Origin: Tolypeutes matacus
Lineage: Eukaryota > Chordata > Mammalia > Cingulata > Chlamyphoridae
Direction of reading: 5' to 3'
Assembly (NCBI GenBank): GCA_026826555.1
Contig: JAKSZT010053881.1
Coordinates: forward strand, 3,906,210 to 3,970,209
DNA length: 64,000 nucleotides
The notes under the pieces are model-generated. The model worked only from the letters and a program-made list of their open reading frames with translations. It made no database searches and had not been told where the DNA came from. A program made the position numbers and the translations under genes. This document shows, piece after piece, positions 57,630 to 64,000 of the stretch (the first letter of the stretch is position 1; each line of letters begins with the position of its first letter).

Positions 57630-58225
57630 CTCTTATTATGATGGAAGAAGAGAAGAATGAATTTTGGAGATAACTATCAGTGTGCCAAAGTGGGTTAACT
57701 GATTTAAAACTACTGGCCAATAGTAGATTTGAAGATTTTCTACAGATTTGCTTTCCTTGAAGTACTAATGTACTTTAAGAGCACAGGAACTAGGAGTTGG
57801 CTAACTAGAGAATTTGTATTAAAATAACCATCTTGCATGCCCATTGATTTATCAGTTTTAATTCCAACAGTGGATATCTAAATTCCCAAACTTGTCCTCA
57901 CTGCAGCCTCTCTTAAAATCCTAGTTTATTACATTTAAGTGAAAAAAATTTAATGCCTTTAAATCACACACACACACACAAAATGGTAGAAATTGTGAGT
58001 TCACCTACCATCATGTTAGTAATTTATTCCTTTTCTGTCTGTTACTCTAATCATGTAAAGCTGTAAAGAATTAGAGCACCTTTTCTGAGCTTCAGAGGCA
58101 ACATACTGTCATTTGGAGCCCGTTTGAAATTGGATAGACATGGAATCAGATGACTTCCAGTCTATCGTCATTCAGTTCAGTAAGACAAAGACTTCATGGA
58201 AATTGGGACACGATAAGAGACATAG

Positions 58226-58460
58226 TTGTTTTTTGTTTGTTTGTTTGTTTGTTTATTTGTTGAGATATTGGGGGGCAGGGATTGAACCCAGGACCTCATA
58301 TGTGGGAAGCCAGCACTCAACCGCTGAGCTATATTGGCTTCCCTGAGTTGGTTTTTTTTGTTTGTTTTGCTTGTTGTTTATTTTTGTTTGTTTAGGAGAC
58401 ATCTGGGACCTTGCCATGTGGGAGGCGAGAGCTCAACTGATTGAGCCACATCTGCTCCCA
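58226..58460 (-). mobile_element. DAS SINE, dimeric, antisense
   Basis: A TTTG-rich tail is followed by two heads (GGACCTCATATGTGGGAAGC and 'CCTTGCCATGTGGGAGGCGA'), ending GAGCCACATCTGCTCCCA. The duplication GAGACATAG / GAGATATAG flanks it. Confidence 0.88.
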
Positions 58461-58469
58461 GAGATATAG

Positions 58470-59110
58470 GTTTTTATTTTATTTTTATGAGCTACAATTT
58501 GACATAAATGGTAATAAAACCACTTTTTAGAAAATAACTTAAGCCAGCAAATCTCTGTCACCCTCCAGTAAAATTCAGAAATAATGTAATGGAAGTTAAA
58601 ATGGGGCTTTCTGAGTCTTAAGTATAAGCTGAGGTGTTTTCATATATATATATATAAAAGAGAATTTGGGAGAACTGTAAAGGCTGCCCATATGCTTTAT
58701 GAAGAAATTTTACTGCCTCTACTATTTAACCAGTTTTTCACTTAAAAAATTTATGTCTTTAATTCACATGTAAATCCCCAAAAGCTCATCTTTCCAACAA
58801 CCATTTTCAAATATTGATGGAGTAAACAATTTGGATAATACTATACTATGTGCTATAGAGGACAAAATGCCTACTATGTGATACCTTCCTGTAAGAAGAT
58901 TTCACTGTAGTTGGGGAAACAAAACATAGTACACATTTTAAAAAATACATGAAGCAAGTTAGGCAGATAAAGATGTATATGTAGATATACATACCTACAC
59001 ATCAGACTCTTAGGATCTGGCTGTTACAATGTAGTATATAAATAATTTGTATGAGTTCAAAGAAAATAACAGTGACATAAGGATAAAGCAGTCATTGGAG
59101 AGATGGTCTT
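58470..59110. other. Intron 4 sequence, no feature recognised
   Basis: A+T-rich, with a (TA) run at 58,644. No exon or named repeat. Confidence 0.4.
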
Positions 59111-59114
59111 CATG

Positions 59115-59800
59115 TAAACTTTCAGAAGAGGAAAATGTAGACAGCAAGAGTGTACAGATTTGGGGATGCACATGACATGCTTGAGAAAGTACAAAACAGA
59201 TTAATCTCAGGAAGATAGAAGCAACAGAGAGAGATAAAGCTAGATGGCATATTGCATCTGGCTGTGAAATGTTCTTGAAAACCAGGATAAAGAGTTTGGA
59301 ATTTTTTTTTAAGGTATTGGAGGCCATTGAAGGTTTCTGAGTAGAGGATGTTGAAAGTGACTACTAGACTAATCTGGTAATTATGCAGAGCAGATGGAAG
59401 GAAGGAAAGAAAGGGAGCTAAATCAGAAAGCTATTGTAAGGAACCAGATATGATATAGTGGATTCCTGATGGAAGCAGGATTGAAAAGGAAAAGGTGAAT
59501 TAGAAAAGCATTACCAAAGAAGGAAATTACCTCGAGGAAGTGAGGTGAGGAAGATAAGATAAATTTCCATACTTTTGTAGAAGGACCAAAACATGCCTTC
59601 AATGAAGATAATGGTAGTAAATTTTAACAGGTACAGAGAACCAACAAAAGAGGCCAGAAAGTGGTGTTCAAAGAAATAGAAAAGAATATGTTCATGGCAG
59701 AGAGACCAAGAGATTTTCAGAAAGAAGAGGGTGGTCAGTGGAGCCAAATGCTATGGAAGTCAAGGAGAACAAGAACAACAAACTGTTGTATTTGCACTTA
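59115..59800. repeat. Old interspersed repeat, family not assigned
   Basis: 'GCTGTGAAATGTTCTTGAAA', TGGAGGCCATTGAAGGTTTC and 'AGTGGAGCCAAATGCTATGG' are the same type of ancient text as at 46,060-46,520. The minus-strand 105-codon frame is not a gene. Confidence 0.4.
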
Positions 59801-59849
59801 GGGAGGAGAGGGAAATGGGGAAAGAGTAGAGACAAAGACACATCCCATC

Positions 59850-60020
59850 TGTTAAATGCCTACTCTGAACCAGTAATTGTGGCAAATTATTTTACATCTA
59901 TAATTTTATTTGATACCCAAAGTAAGATTATTCCTCATTTTTTGTTAAGGAAACTAACACAAAACTTCAGTTTTCCAGGTTCAGGATTCAAATTCAAGTC
60001 ATGGCTTTTTTCTTTAAATC
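59850..60020 (-). mobile_element. Possible MIR SINE, antisense, eroded
   Basis: 'TAAATGCCTACTCTGAACCA' then TTCCTCATTTTTTGTTAAGG and 'AGGTTCAGGATTCAAATTCA' follow the MIR core in reverse with many changes. Confidence 0.45.
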
Positions 60021-61055
60021 ACAGTGAAGGTCATCTATAAGAGAAATGGTCAAATAAATTTTGGGCTGTATTATGCTATTGCCTCTTGAATGTTGCCAAA
60101 AATAAGAATCATTCCAGTATAGCTCCATCTATAGCCAAAACTAAGAATTTTTTGGACCTATTCTCATAGATTCTTGACTGGAAGTGTCCTCTGAAATTTA
60201 TCTAATTATATATAGTAAAAAAAAAAAAAAAAAGGAGATCTTGAGGCCTTAAAGACTAATTTAAAATAGAATCCAACCAGGTTCTAGTAACCCTGGAGCT
60301 TTGACTCAGGACGATTGCTCTTTCTACTCTTTCATACTACCTCTTTGCAGAAATAACAGGATAGTTGTAGGTGTCTCATTGCACCAACCAAAGCTTCCAA
60401 GTTTGTCATCTGGTTATATTATATCATCTCAAATAGATGCCTTACTGTTCAGATGCCTGTGACAGATAGTAAGTACTCAATAAAGTAAAGTTGATTAATT
60501 TGATAGATTCATCACCTGTGAGTCTCTTCCCCTTCTAATTAATTCAGTCATGCATTTGGAGAGGAGGGCATGCAAGTCATAAGTATCCGAAGTCATTTCT
60601 CTCTTCTGCAATGATTTTTTGTTTGTTGTAAGGAAAAAAGGAGAGAAGACTTCAGTTTTAGTCCTGCTTTATGTTCTTTTCAAATGATTACTTCACAAAG
60701 AATGTCTATATATAGTCTTGTGTTTTAGTCAATTTCCTTTGGTAAGGGACTAGAAACTATAAATGACACAAATTCAACCTAAACCAGTACTTATTTGCAA
60801 GAACAGATTAATATATGGGTGTTTTTTCATTCATATAGTAAAAGAACCTGGCATAAAACAAAGTTGCGAAAAAAAGTCATATTTAACTTTCCTCAGTATC
60901 TCAAGTGTCTTCTTAACCTGCCTTTCCCTTTCCATTTACTATCTCAATCCACTCATTCTTGCCCATTTATTTACTAACTTACCACATTAAGATGTTTGAT
61001 AGGTAAGACTTAGATATATATAGGACTCACCTGTGCTGCTTTGTCTTGGTTCCAG
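60021..61055. other. End of intron 4, no feature recognised
   Basis: An A17 run at 60,217 and unique-looking sequence lead into the exon 5 acceptor. Confidence 0.4.
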
Positions 61056-61153
61056 ACTTTTGATGAATGTGTAGCTGAGGGTGGCTCAGACTGTGCTCCA
61101 GAAAAGCTCTGGCTTCAAATCCCATTCTTCTGTGGCCACAGCTCAGAATGCTG
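61056..61153 (+). CDS. HS2ST1: HS2ST1 exon 5: cysteine-rich segment
   Basis: This exon encodes residues 197-228 and two bases of Trp229. It holds the four cysteines that form two disulfides in the known structure (Cys201-Cys209 and Cys222-Cys228), visible here as DECVAEGGSDC and FFCGHSSEC. The acceptor is CTTGGTTCCAG and the donor is CTG|GTAGGT. The donor itself completes TGG TAG in frame. Transcripts that are not spliced here would therefore encode a 229-residue protein ending at Trp229, and an AATAAA lies only 8 bp downstream of the exon. The 98-bp exon enters in phase 0 and leaves in phase 2. Confidence 0.96.
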
Positions 61154-61161
61154 GTAGGTAA

Positions 61162-61167
61162 AATAAA
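61162..61167 (+). promoter_or_regulatory. AATAAA hexamer just inside HS2ST1 intron 5
   Basis: A canonical polyadenylation hexamer starts 8 bp after the exon 5 boundary, following an in-frame TAG that overlaps the splice donor. A GT-containing stretch (GAATGTGTTAG) lies near 61,222. Intronic polyadenylation here would produce the 229-residue truncated form. The A+T-rich background makes chance occurrence quite possible, so this is a candidate only. Confidence 0.3.
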
Positions 61168-61169
61168 GT

Positions 61170-61927
61170 TATCTTGAAATGATAATCTTTATTCTTTTTA
61201 TAATCTTTATTTAACCAGTATGAATGTGTTAGTCAAGGGTTAGGTATAGGGAAATCAATGAAAGACCAATCTAAAAATAACAGGTAATTAAGTAATATCT
61301 AATCTTGTGATTACTTTCAAGTGCATTAAAAAGATTTTTTTCATTATAATGTCCTTGCCATGTTTTCTCAGATACTGGTTTTTAAATTTTTTATTTGTTT
61401 TTGGTATTATATGTTTTGCTCTATTTTGACAGAGCTCTGAATTAGGGGTCAGTGGTTGTTTTATAAACCTCTTTTTCTTCTAAGCTCATTGATCAAGCTT
61501 ATTGGGAAAATTATTCACCTGGTTTTACTGATAAATTGTATTTGCCTTTGAGAGAAGCCAGGTTATGGTTGTGGTTTAGTCTACCAATAAATGTGAAGTA
61601 GAAAATTAAGATATTTTTACCTTTAATAAAGAATTTATTTCCTCATTATTTGAGTTCTAAGTTTTTTAAAAATAATGTACATATTTATTTGTCTTGTTCA
61701 GTAATTTTAATAGGAAAAGTAGAGAAAGTAAGAACACATTCAAACTTAATATCCCTCAAAACCAAGCAGAAATGCAAGGAATGCCTTCTTTCTTTTCTTC
61801 ATTATTTAAGATATATTATTGGATTACTGTGAACCTTAAGGTCCTACTCAATAGAATGTATCAAAACATCATAATAGCACAAGAATTGAAAGCATAGGAA
61901 GAATGTCTTCTCAATTTTTAGACTTTT
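61170..61927. other. Intron 5 sequence, no feature recognised
   Basis: A+T-rich. Two overlapping frames of 60 and 67 codons (61,650 and 61,694) have no protein character. Confidence 0.4.
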
Positions 61928-61935
61928 CCTTAGAA

Positions 61936-62150
61936 CAGGAATTGGCAAACTACATCCTGTAGACCATTCTAGCCCATTGCAAGTTTTTATAAATAAAGTT
62001 TTATTGTAACATAGCCACAACCATTTGCTTACTTGTCTGTGGCTATATTCACACTAAAACAACAGAGTAGTTGTGACTGAAACCATATGGCCTACAAAGC
62101 CTAAAATATTTACCTTCTGACCTTTTACAGAAAAAGTTTACCAAACCCAG
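61936..62150 (+). mobile_element. hAT-type DNA transposon, non-autonomous, complete
   Basis: The ends are inverted repeats (CAGGAATTGGCAAAC at the left; GTTTACCAAACCCAG at the right). They are flanked by an 8-bp duplication CCTTAGAA / TCTTAGAA (61,928-61,935 and 62,151-62,158). Eight-base duplications and CAG-ending repeats are typical of hAT elements. The internal text (AAATAAAGTTTTATTGTAAC) is a widespread mammalian family with no coding capacity. Confidence 0.82.
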
Positions 62151-62209
62151 TCTTAGAACAATAAAGAATATTTTGCTTTATTGTGCATAATTGAGATTTT
62201 AATTGAGTT

Positions 62210-62385
62210 TCTTTATATGTTTCATAAACTCATAGAGCTAGGAGAGACCTTAGAAATCAACTAATTCACCTCACCTCCACCCTTTCCTTTTTTTCAGCTT
62301 TTGAAAAAAATAAACGTTAGAGAGGTTAAATCACCAGATGCAGATCACACGGCTATTTAAGGGCACAGCTGGAATTAGGATTAGA
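62210..62385 (+). repeat. Ancient MIR/L3-like repeat fragment
   Basis: CATAGAGCTAGGAGAGACCT, 'AGAGAGGTTAAATCACCAGA' and 'AAGGGCACAGCTGGAATTAG' resemble the old repeat that shares a core with MIR and L3. Confidence 0.45.
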
Positions 62386-62389
62386 GAAT

Positions 62390-62946
62390 GTTAATGCTAA
62401 AACAAACCCAGAAGTATAGTTTATTTTGGGCCAAATCTCTACTAATAACTAAACATTGGCTAACAATGTAAAAAAATAAATAAATAAATAACTTAGCAGA
62501 GCCATTTATGTATTTTCCATTCCTCAGAAATTTCAGAAAACTATGCTTACAAAAAACCTAAGCTTACAAATTAAATTAAGCACTAAATGCAAATTGCTTA
62601 GACTTTAGAAGAGATCTCTTAATATGAACAAAATTTAGTTTAGAACAATTTTTAAAAAAATTAAACTCACACTAAATCAGATGGCAGGAATATGTAACTG
62701 CCTTAACTAAATAACTAAATTGTATTTTAAGAGCTCTTGTATGAATTTAGCACTGCACAGGTGAGCCAAAACTGGAGAGCTAAGCAAAGGAAATTAAAAA
62801 GAAATGATGTTTCTAGAAGGACATTGAGATTTTGGGTGTATATGTGTTTTTCTCTTTTCTCCATAATATATACAGTGTCAAAGGCATAAAAAAATACTTT
62901 GCATATATCACAACCAAGTTTTTTTAATTCTTTTCTTTGGTTTTAG
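62390..62946. other. End of intron 5, no feature recognised
   Basis: A+T-rich with a TAAATAAATAAATAA run at 62,474. It ends in the exon 6 polypyrimidine tract. Confidence 0.4.
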
Positions 62947-63104
62947 GAATGTGGGAAGCAGGTGGGCTATGGATCAAGCCAAGTATAACCTCATTAATGA
63001 ATACTTTCTGGTGGGAGTTACTGAAGAGCTGGAAGATTTTATCATGTTATTGGAGGCAGCTTTGCCTCGGTTCTTCAGGGGTGCTACAGAACTTTATCGT
63101 ACAG
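62947..63104 (+). CDS. HS2ST1: HS2ST1 exon 6: C-terminal half of sulfotransferase fold
   Basis: This exon encodes the last base of Trp229, residues 230-281 and the first base of Gly282. The peptide starts NVGSRWAMDQAKYNLINEYF and goes on to the acidic helix VTEELEDFIMLLEAALPRFF. The acceptor follows a strong T-rich tract (TTTTCTTTGGTTTTAG). The donor CAG|GTATAT is weaker than the others, lacking the G at +5. The remaining 74 residues, including the C-terminal part that packs the enzyme into trimers, must lie beyond 64,000. An L1 3' UTR fragment begins only about 12 bp after the exon. Confidence 0.95.
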
Positions 63105-63115
63105 GTATATAAATG

Positions 63116-63665
63116 ATGGGTTTTTAAAATATTTTTATTCTACAATCTAACATTTCCCCCTTTAAATCACATTCAGATACATATTTCAGAGTTGTTAATT
63201 GTGTTCACAATGTTGTACTATCATCACCACCATCCATTACCAAACATTTCAGTCATTCAAATAGGAACCCTGGATATTTTAAGCCTTAACGTCCCATTTC
63301 CTATCCCCACCCATCCCCTGATAACTTATATTCTAGATTCTGGCTTTATGAGTTTGTATATTCAAATCAGTGAGATCATTGAATATCTGTCCTTTTGTGT
63401 CTGGCTTATTTCACTCAAATGATGTCTTGAAGGTTCATTCATGTTATCACATATATTAGGACTTCATTCCCTTTTATAGCTAAATAATATTCCATTATGT
63501 ATATAAACCACATTTCATTTATCCATTCATTGGTTAATGAACACTTGGGTTGCTTCTATCTTTGGGCAATCGTGAATAATGCCACTGTGAACATCATATG
63601 CAAATATCTGTTCAAGCCCCTGCTTTCCATTCTTTGGGGTATATCCTGAATAGTGGGATTGCCAA
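63116..63665 (-). mobile_element. L1 3' UTR, antisense
   Basis: 'CACAATGTTGTACTATCATC', 'TGTGTCTGGCTTATTTCACT', ATATTCCATTATGTATATAA and 'GGGTATATCCTGAATAGTGG' give a long stretch of L1 3' UTR in reverse. It is inserted almost immediately after HS2ST1 exon 6. Confidence 0.85.
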
Positions 63666-63779
63666 TGAAGGGTTTCTTTTTAAAGCTTTCTTAAACTTTT
63701 TTGTTTGTTTGCAACTTGAAATATATATATAATTTGAAATTTCTTCAAGATAAGATAAGAAATAGCTCCAGAAAGGCAG

Positions 63780-63872
63780 TTGTATTAACTGCTTTTACTC
63801 ACCATTTTTAGTACAAAAGAATGCCTGGCATACAGAAGGTGTTCATTAAATCTTTGTTGAATGAACAAATGT
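63780..63872 (+). mobile_element. L2 3' end fragment
   Basis: 'GAATGCCTGGCATACAGAAG', GTGTTCATTAAATCTTTGTT and GAATGAACAAATG are the L2 terminal text. Confidence 0.65.
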
Positions 63873-64000
63873 GCATTAGTTGAGAATTAGAAGGCATTGT
63901 AAGAATAGTGGAAAGACAAACTACAGAACCAGTCTTAGAAATGTGTAATGTTCAGTAATTCTGGTTGCCAGTCATTAGAACTATGCATTCCACCCTTTGA

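Larger units (their letters stand above)
1..64000 (+). other. HS2ST1: HS2ST1 gene body, partial (intron 1 tail to intron 6)
   Basis: Five exons on this strand join in frame to give residues 42-282 of heparan sulfate 2-O-sulfotransferase 1 (numbering of the 356-residue human protein, recalled). All introns have GT-AG ends. Intron phases after exons 2 to 6 are 0, 2, 0, 2 and 1, each matching the next exon. Exon 1 and the last exon are outside the window. That positions 1-28,185 belong to intron 1 is inferred from the very long first intron of the human gene. Another gene inside that intron cannot be excluded, but I saw none. Confidence 0.9.

Noticed and set aside
28186..63104. HS2ST1 as a processed or broken copy
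   Set aside because: Exons are separated by kilobases of intron with correct splice sites and phases, and no stop or frameshift occurs in the five exons, so this is the genuine gene.
1..64000. CRISPR arrays, operons, ribosome binding sites or other prokaryotic systems
   Set aside because: The split gene, SINEs, LINEs and LTR elements show mammalian nuclear DNA; the tandem repeats present are SINE- or gag-derived.

Overview
This is a stretch of mammalian nuclear DNA, most likely from a xenarthran (an armadillo such as Dasypus, or a relative). Two things support this. Five spliced exons of one conserved vertebrate gene are present. The intergenic sequence is also full of tRNA-headed SINEs of the DAS (Dasypus) type, recognisable by the head 'GGATGTGGCTCAA...GGTTCGATCC' and an A-rich TAAA tail. 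A 100-N gap at 10,312-10,411 shows this is a draft assembly.

The only cellular gene I can support is HS2ST1 (heparan sulfate 2-O-sulfotransferase 1), on the + strand. Exons 2 to 6 lie at 28,186-28,424, 39,877-39,962, 47,180-47,318, 61,056-61,153 and 62,947-63,104. They join in frame and give residues 42-282 of the 356-residue enzyme (human numbering). Exon 1 (cytoplasmic tail, membrane anchor) lies upstream of the window and the last exon downstream. Positions 1-28,185 therefore read as the 3' part of intron 1. The PAPS-binding loops and catalytic histidines are all present, so the gene looks intact here.

Everything else is intron filled with mobile elements. From left to right: an old antisense L1 (4.0-6.1 kb) and MER5-like remnant; a DAS SINE cluster (6.9-14.6 kb) set in a second old L1 (12.5-16.1 kb); a complete ERV-L provirus on the minus strand (16,541-23,194) with two 451-bp LTRs, a GTTGG target duplication, a leucine-tRNA primer site, decayed gag and pol and a dUTPase domain downstream of integrase; a nested block of L1 tail, unidentified retro-insert and SINE (30.3-32.2 kb); L2, MIR, MER5 and Tigger fossils (33-37 kb and 42-50 kb); an MLT1-like LTR split by an L1 tail (41.9-42.6 kb); a three-LTR MaLR-type provirus with a TATGG target duplication (53,396-56,618) carrying a 200-residue gag-like reading frame; and a SINE-in-SINE nest (57.0-57.6 kb).

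I found no undescribed biological system. The points most worth a second look are the SINE sitting about 40 bp upstream of the exon 3 acceptor, the in-frame stop within the exon 5 donor followed by AATAAA, the three-LTR provirus with a divergent middle LTR, the 27-residue gag repeats in the ERV-L, and the unidentified retro-insert at 30.5-32.0 kb. Repeat family names rest on recognising sequence by eye; no database was searched.
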